Positions 11,485 through 22,099 of a DNA stretch of 64,000 bases are shown in pieces. The DNA is taken from NCBI GenBank assembly GCA_036674765.1, contig JARVKI010000051.1, positions 62,001 through 126,000 on the forward strand, in the 5' to 3' direction. Every line of letters begins with the position of its first letter. Within the stretch, counting starts at the first letter, position 1. Below the pieces are notes generated by a model. That model was given only the letters and a program-made list of their open reading frames with translations, had not been told where the DNA came from and ran no database searches. Position numbers and translations under genes: made by a program. This DNA is from Seiridium cupressi (taxonomy: Eukaryota; Ascomycota; Sordariomycetes; Amphisphaeriales; Sporocadaceae).

Positions 11485-12483
11485 ATGGCTCCCTCCAACT
11501 TGCCGGCGATTTTCAACGCCACCTCCCAGGACATTGAGATGCTCCTGGCCGCCCAGAGCCACCTCGGTTCCCGCAACTTGCAGGTGCACATGGAGCCCTA
11601 CCTGTGGAAGACCCGTGCCGACGGTGTCAACGTTCTCAACGTTGGCAAGACCTGGTATGTTTGCGGCCACAAAGATCGTCCGAGTTCTGCGACCATTGGC
11701 TAACAAATATCCAAAGGGAGAAGATTGTCCTCGCTGCCCGCATCATCGCCGCCATCGACAACCCCGCCGACGTCTGTGTCATCTCTGCCCGTCCCTACGG
11801 CCAGCGTGCCGTTCTCAAGTTCGCCGCTCACACCGGTGCCACTGCCATCGCCGGTCGCTTCACCCCCGGTTCATTCACCAACTACATCACCCGATCCTTC
11901 AAGGAGCCCCGTCTGATCGTCGTCACTGACCCCCGAACCGACGCCCAGGCCATCAAGGAGGCTTCCTACGTCAACATCCCCGTCATTGCTCTCACTGACA
12001 CCGACTCTCCCACCGAGTACGTCGACTGCGCCATCCCCACCAACAACAAGGGTCGCCACGCTATTGGTACCGTTTGGTGGATGCTCGCCCGTGAGGTCCT
12101 CCGCCTCCGTGGTACCATCTACAACCGCGAGACTCCCTGGGACGTCATGGTCGATCTGTACTTCTGTATGTCCACCCAGCTGATCCGGCGCAATATACGT
12201 GACCCAAGCTAACATAACCACAGACCGCGACCCCGAGGCTGAGGCCGAGGAGAAGGTTGAGGAGGAGAAGCTGCCCGGTGCCGATGAGGTCGGCCCCGCT
12301 GCCATCGCCACTGGCTTCGTTGAGTCCGGCGGCGACTGGCAAGCTTCCGCTCCCGGCTTTGCTGGTGCTCAGGGCGGTAACTGGGATGGTGCCAACGATG
12401 AGTGGGGTGGTGCTACTGCTGCTGCCGCTCCTGCTCCTGCTGGTGAGTGGGGTGCTACCGAGGCCAAGGACAGCCAGTGGTAG
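11485..12483 (+). CDS. RPS0: 40S ribosomal protein S0 (uS2, RPSA family)
   Basis: Exons 11485-11654, 11717-12165 and 12224-12483 give about 292 aa. Conserved uS2 blocks appear in order: [108 protein letters not shown] and DLYFYRDPEAE. The protein is needed for 20S pre-rRNA maturation and sits on the 40S head-platform cleft. The C-terminal tail is acidic then Gly/Ala/Trp-rich, ending in DSQW, typical of fungal S0. Both introns have GTATGT donors; each splits a codon (Trp, Tyr) that is restored on joining. Third codon positions are strongly C-rich, as in highly expressed fungal genes. Confidence 0.97.
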
Positions 12484-13634
12484 AGCCAGGAAGCTTCCGG
12501 AAACCAAGGTGCTGAAGACACCACTGCCGACGTCCAGCAGACCATTCAGTGGTGAACTCTGCCGCTTTATGACACCAATCCGAAGATTTATTGATGAGGC
12601 GCAAAACCGGAAATCGAGGGAACATTGGCCTGTACTAATGAGGGAAAGATACTCGTAGCCAGTCGCATAATTCGATTTCCCACTGTTTATGGCAGTGGTC
12701 ACTCATATTTGTTAGACTGGAGAGAGGGAATGCCCTGTGCAGCCAAAGGAATGGACTTGATCGTTATTCCACCTTGTTTTCTGATAGCACATCAATGAAA
12801 AGCAAAAAATATGCATATGGTGATAACAGGCACTTTGTTGCTAGTAGTGCAAAGTTTTGAGATGTCGCTCGTTCCTCGTCGAACCACCTCACGTTCAGGC
12901 TTGCAATGCCTTGTTGGTGCGGTGAGCTTTACCACATGACCATCAGAATGACCCATGGGATCGATCATGAAGAGGTTGCGCTAGTGTACGGAGGCTACCG
13001 TGCCTCCAGTACAAATGGCTCCTGAACCGCATACTCGTCGCCCGGTGCGTAGGTCGGGTTCCAGGTCGGTATTACCGAGATGTAGCGACTTCCTTACATG
13101 TACAAACGCTTGTGTTACTAACTACTAGTTGGGTATTAGCCGGTGTCATTTAATCAAAAGTAAAACACCGACATTGTCGATAAAATCTTGTCTTTCATCT
13201 TTTGCGCTTAGCTCTTGCATCGTGCGGATCCGCCGCGACGCTGTCCAATTGCCAGTCAAGCCACACGCGCCCATTTTCCTAAAATCACAGTTTGATCATA
13301 GGAGATTAGGTGAGTGCTCATATGTTAGCTCTTGTAGATTCGCGATCGCTTAAATTGAGTGCAATTTAATCGCTTTTTCAACCATGTTAATTCTCTCAGC
13401 TACTCTGTCTTTGGTGGCATATATTCGTTCATTCCCCAGGCCGTCGAGTCATTAGCCGGACGTGAATGACTAGATAGTGCGCACTCGCCCACCAGGAAAC
13501 GTGTAGGTTACCCTACTCGTGACATTCCCGGGATGCAATGCAATGCCATCTTGTCGTCAAAATGACGAATATCACGATCGCGTCAATGTTTGAAAGCACT
13601 TCTTAACACAACAAGCAATAATCGTTAGGGGGCC
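12484..13634. other. Intergenic, RPS0 to F-box gene 1
   Basis: About 1.15 kb holding the RPS0 3' region and the F-box promoter. The ORFs here lack ATG starts or overlap RPS0 antisense. No repeat or RNA gene recognised. Confidence 0.6.
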
Positions 13635-15275
13635 ATGATGCATAGCGAAGGAGGGATGGACTGGACCATGGGGTTTGGACCGCAACTCCAATGCCAGCCC
13701 TTAAGCGACAAGTCTCTTAACATCCTAAACCTACCGAACGAACTCCTTGAAGATATATTCGCCCATCTCCAGGACGATCAGCAGAGTGAAGCTCCATATC
13801 ACTTCGAAAACTCGGGCGGCAACAGGGGAGACATAAAAAATGTCCGGCTCACGTGCCGCCGCTTCTGTGGAACAAGTTCCCATCTCCTCATGAGCCACAT
13901 TGCTGTCGACCTTACTGCAGCTGGTCTAGAACACATCAGGGCGGTTTCTGAGCATCCGACGATCTCCAAAGGAATACGGTCTGTCAGAGTTTATGTCTGC
14001 TTCTACAGTCGGCGCTTGGCGACGGATCTGCAGCATTTTGCATCGGTGGCTGCCCATAGACTTCTTAGCCGGGTCGAAGAATCAGAGAGATGCCGAAATG
14101 AAGGGCACCAGGGTCGTGTACAGAGGGAACACTCAGCATACTCAGCCAAGGACGTTGTAGAGCAAGCGAAAAAGACGGTCAAGATTTGGACGGAGTTTGT
14201 TCATGACCAAGCCCTTGACGAGACGACCCAACTGCCTGTGGTGAGCTCCAGGAATCATCCGAGTGTGAACGATCTCCTGATTATATGGGAGATATACAAG
14301 AGACGACAATTACAACAAAGCCAGATCCTCCAGGACAGTACTTTCGTGCATACAATCGCTTCCGCCATGGCGAGATTGAGGAAGGCGACCAGGCTGGAAA
14401 TCAGTGACGGGGACAACGGGCTACGTGATCAAAAGGAATCACTCACTCCCCTGTCTGCTAGCAACGGTCCCCGCAAGTCCTTTTCCAGGGTCATCGAGTC
14501 CATGATGCTCCAGCCCAGCAAATGGGTGAATGCTCGGAATGAACAACTCGAGGCTCCCCCTATCGAGGTGCTTACAGCTCTGCCTTTAGCTCTTCAAGAC
14601 GCGGGGATTGCTCTGACCGTTCTGAGCATTAACGTAACGCCGTCAGAGGACTTTGACTTGAAGATCAGAGAAACGGACATGGACAAGCTGTCATTCGCTG
14701 CTCGGAAAATCCAATACTTCTCTTTCAAAACACCCGCAATTGGTTGGCACCCAATCCAAACCCCAAACGAGGTCAGCAGTTTCTGGACATTTCTGTGCAT
14801 CATGATGAACCCGGGCGAGTTGAAGGGTTTGAAACTGGATCTCAAGTTCATGGAAGCCAGAAATGGTGCATCCACTAGCTTTGGTCGCCTGCTGCTCCAT
14901 CCCGCCTCGTGGCCAAACCTCACGACAGTTTCATTAGGATCGATGGCTATGCGCCTGTCCGAACTCGAGGAATTGTTCCTCAAGACTCGGTCCTCCGGCA
15001 GTCACAATAGCTACGCCTCTACTGTCCCTACGGAACGTCGCGTTCAAGTCTCACTGAAAAGGATGGCCTTGCTGGGTGGACGCTGGGCGGATGCTCTGCA
15101 TGTCTTGCGTGAACACTGCGGCCCTGGGTCACAGGTTCTGTTCCCCATCCTTGATACCACATTCGAAGGCGATTATCAACACGCTTTCTACCTGCTGGGC
15201 TATCCGCCTGTGAAGCAAAATAGGGCAACTGAGTATATTCAGCGCCAGATTGACCAGAATCCGCTGGTGAATTGA
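13635..15275 (+). CDS. F-box-like protein, copy 1 (full length)
   Basis: A single-exon ORF of 546 aa starting at ATG 13635 (a second ATG follows directly). Residues about 26-45 read LNILNLPNELLEDIFAHLQ, the start of an F-box, and VRLTCRRFCGTSSHLLMSHI (about 73-92) is its C-terminal half, interrupted by a short polar insert. The rest is a fungal-type substrate-binding region with no repeats I could detect. F-box proteins bridge substrates to Skp1-cullin ubiquitin ligases; the substrate is unknown. A paralogue lies 1.1 kb downstream on the same strand and aligns over the first 330 or so residues, so the pair arose by tandem duplication. Confidence 0.86.
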   Translation: MMHSEGGMDWTMGFGPQLQCQPLSDKSLNILNLPNELLEDIFAHLQDDQQSEAPYHFENSGGNRGDIKNVRLTCRRFCGTSSHLLMSHIAVDLTAAGLEHIRAVSEHPTISKGIRSVRVYVCFYSRRLATDLQHFASVAAHRLLSRVEESERCRNEGHQGRVQREHSAYSAKDVVEQAKKTVKIWTEFVHDQALDETTQLPVVSSRNHPSVNDLLIIWEIYKRRQLQQSQILQDSTFVHTIASAMARLRKATRLEISDGDNGLRDQKESLTPLSASNGPRKSFSRVIESMMLQPSKWVNARNEQLEAPPIEVLTALPLALQDAGIALTVLSINVTPSEDFDLKIRETDMDKLSFAARKIQYFSFKTPAIGWHPIQTPNEVSSFWTFLCIMMNPGELKGLKLDLKFMEARNGASTSFGRLLLHPASWPNLTTVSLGSMAMRLSELEELFLKTRSSGSHNSYASTVPTERRVQVSLKRMALLGGRWADALHVLREHCGPGSQVLFPILDTTFEGDYQHAFYLLGYPPVKQNRATEYIQRQIDQNPLVN

Positions 15276-16401
15276 GGAATGGATATACGCGTTTTAGACA
15301 ATCTCGAGGCAACTCCAAGGCATCCTTTATACGAATATGCTTTCTCTCTCTTTTCTTGTTATGCAGTATCCGCTCTTCTTTCGCGTACAGTAGATAACAG
15401 TCCGTGCTCGACTCTACAGTTGTAGTGACCCTCTATCCCACCACTTCTATGTCAGTCTGCAGCGCCCGAGTCACACATCGCTGAGCATCGTAGGGCTACA
15501 TATTTTGAGATAGATGAAGACGTATAATGTTAATCTTTGACGGGCCTAGTTCATTTCTGGACGGATTTCTAGTGGAAAAAGACATATAAATCCATAGACC
15601 TATTGACACGAATCCTGTGTAAGTATTTAGAATCCAGCAGTAGGACTGTGAGAATCAATCTCTCGACCGCTGCGGATACATTAACCTAAGATATTGAGGT
15701 ACCTCCTAACAGTGAGCTCTCTTGGTACGATGGTGACTTTGACTCTCTGATTATCTATGGTGTCTTCGGGTATTTCCCTAAATTATTTGTTGGTAAAAAT
15801 TTTTCTTATATAAAAAGTTATTAGTTGGTCGTATAGCATATGAACGGATAGAGCCAGGATTGAAGAATATGACATCTGGCCAATCTCAGTAGTCACGCAC
15901 CCGCACTGCAGTGGAGCCTGTTCTCGGCCTGAGCAACCCGAAGCTCTTTTGGATGCCCAAGAAACGGAAAGTGATAGAGCAGGTTTGCGACTCGGAAGTT
16001 CAAGACGCTGAGAAGGGTAAAATTCCCTCCATGATACCAAAGACGTGCTCCATGAAGAGGGCTCCAATTTTAGAACTAACTACACATTGAGAAGATTGTC
16101 TCTTTGAAGATGCCCTGCGCGCACCCACTCGGCTTGGCGACGGTCAGGTGTCTTGAAAAAAGCGTGATTTTCTCGTCCTTGAGGACATTTTAGAGCCACT
16201 ATTTAGGGTTCCGACTAGATTCAACAATCTTCTCAGAATAGATGCGAGAAATTTAATCCAATGTAATGGCATCAGTGTATTAAAGGAGAGCCTCCATTCC
16301 CAGTACACCACCACTTCACGCATATAGCACAATCCAGTCACATCAGGAAACCTTCATCGCTCAACAACGTCATCGTCATCGGGTTTGCTGAACCCTACGC
16401 T
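15276..16401. other. Intergenic between the F-box paralogues
   Basis: About 1.1 kb, locally AT-rich near 15,780-15,830 and 16,050-16,090. Only ORFs without family features. No repeat that would explain the duplication was seen. Confidence 0.55.
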
Positions 16402-17460
16402 ATGGATGCCCCCCAGGGTCGTGCTTTGATCGAGCTCGACGACCAGCTATCTCCGTCTAAACAACGCTCGGAGAACCAAACGCAATTCTCTCACAATGGC
16501 AACCCCCGACTTGGCAAAGATCGACGGCATGTTAGTCTCACGAACTTGGTATCTAAACCACTGATCGCCAGCCTACAAAAGTCGAGACGCCGTTTGAGAC
16601 TTCTTCGCGATTCGATGCGAATAGAACCCGACAGCCCCTCGCAAAGAGAAATCCGGAAGCTAAACATTCTAGACCTGCCTAACGAACTTCTAATAATGAT
16701 ATTCGAAAACTTCAAGGCTAAACCGAGCGAAGGCAGTGTGTTCGGCTGTTCCAGATGCGACAGAAGGTCTGTAGCAAGCGTACGGCTTACTTGCCATCGA
16801 TTCTGCGACACCAGCTCCCACCTTCTGATCGATAGGATTTATGTAAGTCCTAGTGCGGAATCCATCGCCCGCCTAGACCAGATCTCTCGCCATCCTAGCA
16901 TCAACAAAGGAGTTAAGGTGGTCGTACTCTGCGCACTTAACTACCGCCCTGAGAATATGGCCAATTTTCAGCGTTTCGCAGAGACATGCTACATCACACT
17001 CCGACGGTGTACCTTGGGGAGTATAATCACTCTTTTCGAACTTGGAAAATTGTCAGATGGGCGAAGAGATGAATTGCTTCGAGCTGCATCAGATATTGCG
17101 AACTCATGGGAAAGCTTCGTTTACAGTGGTTATCCCAGACCCTTTGTTCATAAGGTAAACCCACAACATATTGAAGGGCTCAGAAAGGCTTTTGAAAAGT
17201 GCGTCGAGGCGCACCGAGTGCAGGAAAGACTCATCGAGGAGAGTGGCTTTGTGGAGGCCATTGTTGGAGCAGCAGAAAGATTACCACCTTTCGAATTCGG
17301 AATCACGACTAATCGACCGAGGGACTTGGAGGATCTTGCAGAATTCCCTGCGAAGCTTGCTGAGTACTGTGGGACTTATCCATGCCCACTCGGAGGCAAA
17401 TTGGTCCTTCCACCCCACGACGACGATTGGTTCATTCGAGCATGTCAAGTAAGGACATAA
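16402..17460 (+). CDS. F-box-like protein, copy 2 (C-terminally short)
   Basis: A single-exon ORF of 352 aa from ATG 16402. After a basic, polar N-terminus it has LNILDLPNELLIMIFENF (about residues 90-107) and VRLTCHRFCDTSSHLLIDRI, closely matching the F-box of the gene at 13,635. Similarity continues through I-x-x-H-P-S-I-N-K-G-V and fades after about residue 330. The ORF ends where copy 1 continues for some 190 more residues. A GTAAGG donor-like sequence lies in the last codons, but I found no downstream exon resembling the copy 1 C-terminus, so I treat the protein as truncated. It may be a shorter adaptor or a decaying duplicate. Confidence 0.8.
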   Translation: MDAPQGRALIELDDQLSPSKQRSENQTQFSHNGNPRLGKDRRHVSLTNLVSKPLIASLQKSRRRLRLLRDSMRIEPDSPSQREIRKLNILDLPNELLIMIFENFKAKPSEGSVFGCSRCDRRSVASVRLTCHRFCDTSSHLLIDRIYVSPSAESIARLDQISRHPSINKGVKVVVLCALNYRPENMANFQRFAETCYITLRRCTLGSIITLFELGKLSDGRRDELLRAASDIANSWESFVYSGYPRPFVHKVNPQHIEGLRKAFEKCVEAHRVQERLIEESGFVEAIVGAAERLPPFEFGITTNRPRDLEDLAEFPAKLAEYCGTYPCPLGGKLVLPPHDDDWFIRACQVRT

Positions 17461-18777
17461 CAGGTCGTTATGGGAAGGCTGCTTAGTAACGGACTTAAAT
17501 GGTTAATCCATGTACACAATGCAGCGATTATACGTATTACGTGACTGTCTCCTGAATGCAACAGCGACAAGCCCCATTTCGATTGGAAGAATTATATGCC
17601 TCTTTATCCACTAAATTGAGTATTATGTGGATAACTTGGCAAAAAAATAGAAAAATGGAAGGGAAAAGAGGGGGGGAAGTCCCTTTCTGTTTTTTATTTA
17701 AAATAATTTCCCCGATACGGCGAATGGGGATATATAGGCTTATATTAAACACGCTCAAATAAGTAAGAACGAAACAGGAATCAATAAAGGAAATGAAAGA
17801 GAAGAAGAAAGGAAGAGAGAAAGTAAAAAACATATTGGTTGCAATGCGTCGCTGAATTATAAAGCACCAGTACACAACAATAGTTCTGGCATCGCAGATT
17901 ACTTGAATGCCATCCAGATCCTCATGCGATGCCGGTCTACAACTAAATACGGGATTTGCCTACTGTGCTACCGTATGTTCTTGGTGGACGACGAGCTGGC
18001 CTACCTGTCGCGTTTCTCAGACCTCGCTTGTATAACGTCGATGGGTCGATAGCATCGTGGTCTGATTTTGAGCCGCACATGTGTCCCGTGCTTGGATAAG
18101 GGACACGGGTGTCGAGATGCCACGACGAAACACATGTTGGTGATTGTATACTTTTGAGTTGGCTCTGCTCCAACCGACCATATATTCTTGACGTCGGTAT
18201 AACCATTTTCTCGTCCAGTTCGAAGCTGCGCTAGATGACTGGATACGGCGTTTTTGAGCCGTGTTCATGTCTAACAAGTCCGACACAGCGCGTCCGGAGG
18301 TTGTAGTCCGCGTGGAAAACTCCCAGACACAAGAACATAACCGGACCAACGAATACCGCAGAAACAACCACCTCTCATAGAACTCGGCGAAGCGAAGCCG
18401 CTGTGAGGTCTTCCAAAAGAGCATAATCGCATGACGCCCTTGGGCTGTGCATGTGTTCAAATTGCAAAGACTGGCTCTGTATCCTGGGGGGCTAACACAG
18501 CTACGGCAGCTTCTTCTTGGCCGTGAATTGAACGCACGATGCCCGCCCTTGGTGTAAAGCCGGCTACCACCCGTGGAGCGCCATTCGCCGGTCAGCGCAT
18601 CTTCATATTGAGTACGGCCCGCAAGGGTGCCCTCCTGTTGAGGCAATATAAAAGACGACGAATCCTCTACCAGAAGATGGCCATCTACTCGAACTCCCAA
18701 TCCAATTCAAAAGCCTTTCTCGTTTAAAGCTATTGACTACCCAACCTAGAACATCTTCAACTCCAATATCACCAGCC
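17461..18777. other. Gap with purine-rich tracts, F-box 2 to small gene
   Basis: AT- and purine-rich between about 17,630 and 17,840 (long A/G runs on the plus strand). A 227-codon minus-strand ORF at 18,017-18,700 has no ATG at its start and no recognisable features, so it is not called. The last 150 bp hold the promoter of the small gene at 18,778. Confidence 0.55.
18647..18653 (+). promoter_or_regulatory. Candidate TATA box
   Basis: TATAAAA lies about 125 bp upstream of the ATG at 18,778, a plausible spacing for a fungal TATA promoter of the small spliced gene. Supported by sequence and position only. Confidence 0.35.
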
Positions 18778-19162
18778 ATGTCTTCCTCACCGCAAGTGTA
18801 TCACTTATCTCTTTAACACATGGAACTAACACTTGCATCAGTACCAGGACTCCTGGACCGGAGCTGCGCCCAACCGGACCCGTCGGTGGACCGGGATCTG
18901 CTGGCAATTCGCCAACACTCGCTATGCCTGGCTTGTCTGGTAGTGCTAATGGGCCTGTTGGTAGGTCATGAATCTCAACCTTACGCAACAGTGGCCCATC
19001 TATTAACTTACCATATTAGGCAACCTGCTGAAGGGCCCGGTTCACGATGATGGCCGACTCAAGGATGCCGCACTCTTGGTCGGTATCAAGCTTGATCTCG
19101 AGGCCGAGGTTCACCTCACTGCTAGAGTCAGGGGTGATATTGTGGTTGGTCTCTACAGTTAG
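18778..19162 (+). CDS. Small conserved-looking fungal protein, 93 aa, three exons
   Basis: Exons 18778-18797, 18842-18960 and 19020-19162; introns of 44 nt (GTATCA...ATCAG, branch CTAAC) and 59 nt (GTAGGT...TTAG). The joined product starts MSSSPQVTRTPGPEL, has a Gly/Pro/Ser-rich middle, and ends in an alternating hydrophobic/charged stretch containing VGIKLDLEAEVHLTARVRGD and IVVGLYS. That tail resembles the C-termini of uncharacterised small fungal proteins with the pattern L-x-L-D-L-x-(A/V)-(E/D)-(V/I)-x-L-x-A-x-(V/I)-x-G-D; this is from memory, not a search. No signal peptide or membrane helix. The Gly/Pro segment and the tail share one frame only with this splice choice, which supports the model. 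Function unknown. Confidence 0.68.
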
Positions 19163-19968
19163 GCTTTTGGGTAGCACGTTGACGGATGACTATGAGAACG
19201 CGCTCGCTTGGGTAGTCGGTAAAACACAGATTGTTCGAAATGACAAAAGTGTCTTGGGAGGTTTTCAAGTCAGCGCAAACAGTGGTTCTTGATATCAGCT
19301 CTTCGATAATTGATATTGATGAACGCACAGACCACGTGGGGTGGATCAGTGGGGTTCTTAGTCTTAGGCCTTCACGGCAGCAGAGGGGAGCTTCCTTCTC
19401 CCTTCATCATCATCCTCACGGAGGACCTCAATATACGGATTTCTCCCCATATTGCCGTCCATCAGATATCCCTTTCCGCGGCTTAATTCCCTACCAGGAG
19501 TGATCGTCAAGCCCATTGCTTGGGGAATGTCGTGACAAGCGGCGTTTCATGGGTAGGGTCTACCCCAACATTGTGTTCAAAGTCGTGCAGGATGTGATTG
19601 CAGTAGATTTTCGAGGGGTATGATTTTCCGCGCAATGCAGCCACCTAATCCACTGCTAATGACACTATTGGCAATGCCGACATATGTCTTCATCGATCTG
19701 CGCCTATAATGGGCGGCGATGCTGACTTAGCCGAACCCTGCAGTGTGCGCGACCCCCTCGTTATCTGCCGTGATACCTCACTATGCAGCCTGTCGACCTG
19801 GATGACAAGGCAGGAGCCATCTTGCATCGCCAATAGAAATGTAGTTAGACACCCAGAAGACCTAGTCCTCGATAATTTCACTTATGTACCGCGGCCCTAG
19901 AGCGAGCTGAACTGCCGCGTGCTCCCTTCCTATCATTATGCTCAGGCCAAGAACCGAACTGGTCGAAT
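19163..19968. other. Intergenic, small gene to permease pseudogene
   Basis: About 800 bp with short ORFs only. Nothing recognised. Confidence 0.55.
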
Positions 19969-21738
19969 ATGGCTCTTGTTAAAGAAGCTGGTGATTTCAG
20001 CATTGAAGCTGATATCATCCGCCATGAATCGCAAAGGGACGAAAAGTGCGATACGGCTTCTCCCGAAGAGTCTCATCGTAAGCAATTCAAGAACAGAGCC
20101 TTACAGGCAAGTTTGCGCACAGTGGTGGCCCGTTCACTGGATGAATGCTCATATATAACTCAGAGGTACATCAGACTTCCTACCATCATATTCTTTGGTG
20201 TTGTGGTTCTCGCATCATGGGAGTCGTTTGCCTGCACGTTTCAGTTCTCGCTGCTGAACGGCGGACCAGCTTCTATGTTCTACGGAAGCATCCTGGCCGG
20301 AATAGGGGTGGTGACAATTGGGTTGTCGCTGGCGGAACTGTCATCGATGTGAGTTCTCACAACGCCGACAAGCACGATTACTTTTCTGAAACGCCGCATT
20401 GACCCTACGGTAGGAGCCCAATATCGCTGGACCGCCAACCTTGCCCCAGCTGCTCCGAAATTTTGGGGCCTCATGCAAGGCAAGTTGTAAGGACTATTGC
20501 AGAGACCGCCCACCCTAATCATCAATGGGAATGACAGATTGGTTGACAGTTTCAGCCTGGTGCTTTGCCTGCGCTGCGCCGCTGTCGTCGCTGGCTACTG
20601 TGATAACATCTCTGGTCATGTTCAATGATGATACTTACATCCCAGAGCGATGGCATACGAGTTTGATCATGATTGCGACAATGATCATTCCTCTCTTGTC
20701 CAATCTCTGGTTTCGGAAGATACTGGGCGCCTTGGAATCGTTCGCCGGGATCCTGCACATTTGCCTTTTCGTGGTCTTCATCGCGATCCTTGCTGCGATG
20801 GGGCCCAAAGGCGACAGCGACTTCGTGTTCAAGACCTTGACGCATGGTGTCAGTGGATGGTCGAATTCAGGCATAGCATGATGCTTGGGGTAGCTCTCGG
20901 CAACATTCTCTCTATCTGGAGTTGACGGTGCCATTCATATGAGTACGTGTAGTTTTTACCAATGTGAAGAAGAAGCTGATCTCTGCTGTTAGACGATGAA
21001 GTGCAGAACGTCCGAACTCATGTCCCTCGGAGCATTATCTTGGCTTGCGTCAGCAATTCGATCATGCTTACTATTTTTATAGTCGTTCTCTTATTCTTCT
21101 TGGGCCCCATCGAGAATGCAGCAAACGCACTGCTTCCATTGTTCTATGTTCTCTACGGCGCGACGAAATCCAAGCGCACGACTACCGCACTGGTAGTTCT
21201 CATGTCCTGGTTGTACTTCACCGCCATGTTCAACGTATTTGCTTCCGTGTCCCGATTGATTCGGCCATTTGCAAAGGACCAAGGCATGCCGTCCTCCAAC
21301 TTCTTCTCATACGGACACCCCACGCTGGAGGTCCCCACCAACGCTCTGATGCTTCTGGGACTGATCGTCACTCTCCTCTCACTCATTTACATCGGCAGCG
21401 TTACAGCATTCAAGGCAATAATCTCCCTGCAGGCCCTCGGCTTGTACTTCTCGTATATCTTCCCGATCCTCTTCATCCTTCTCCGTAAGCTACGCGGCCC
21501 GACACCTCCATTCGGACCCTTCAAGATCGGCGCCTGGGATGTGCCCGTGAACATATTCGCTCTATGCTATCTGCTGTTCATCATCACGTGGATGCCATTC
21601 CCCTCAGCATTGCCAGTCGATAAGGAACACATGCACTATGTTGGACCCATATTTGGTGGAATTTTGCTGCTGGCTCCGATCGATTGGTCTCTAAATGGGC
21701 GTAAGAGATTTCAGGTGCCAGTAAAGAAATATGAGTAG
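19969..21738 (+). pseudogene. Amino acid/GABA/choline permease (APC family) pseudogene
   Basis: Inferred exons 19969-20348, 20400-20479, 20538-20942 and 20993-21738. The translation reads as an APC transporter: an N-terminal soluble segment, SWESFACTFQFSLLNGGPA, IGLSLAELSS, VGAQYRWTANLAP, then helices through VPRSIILACVSNSI to the C-terminus. Lesions: the acceptor before VGAQYRW reads AT instead of AG at 20398-20399, and two in-frame stops, TGA 20879-20881 and TAG 20891-20893, interrupt the segment before VDGAIHM. The reading frame is otherwise continuous. Intron 2 uses a GC donor (GCAAGT at 20480), known in fungi. The family imports amino acids, GABA or choline across the plasma membrane. 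The decay looks recent because the last 245 codons are still open. Confidence 0.82.
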
Positions 21739-22099
21739 TAGGCGATTTGATGTCGATACTTACTGAAGGTCGAGACATTGGTATAACCCAATGAGAGCTT
21801 GTTACTTTAGGCATGCAGTGTATGATGGAGACAATAGTTGCTTGTTTATCTATCCTATGACAGTTTACATGAAAAGTATATAAGGCGAGAAAGACCATGG
21901 TACAAAAACAGACTTTTTTATTGTATTTCTTCATCAATCTTAATAAAATAGGACGGGGAAATGACCAACCCCAGATCCCTCTCTGAAACAATCCTATTGA
22001 ATTAATTTTTCTTTAGCCCAGCACTGTTTCATTGTCAGATGATCTATTCAGAATGCCCCCGATCCTCTTACAGCATCTCTTAGGAAGTCATCTTGCCGA
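21739..22099. other. Convergent gap, permease to coiled-coil gene
   Basis: 361 bp between two 3' ends, AT-rich from about 21,900 to 22,010. Nothing further seen. Confidence 0.6.

Noticed and set aside
18017..18700. 227-codon minus-strand ORF
   Set aside because: Begins with TTG, not ATG, and shows no domain, signal peptide or plausible splicing.
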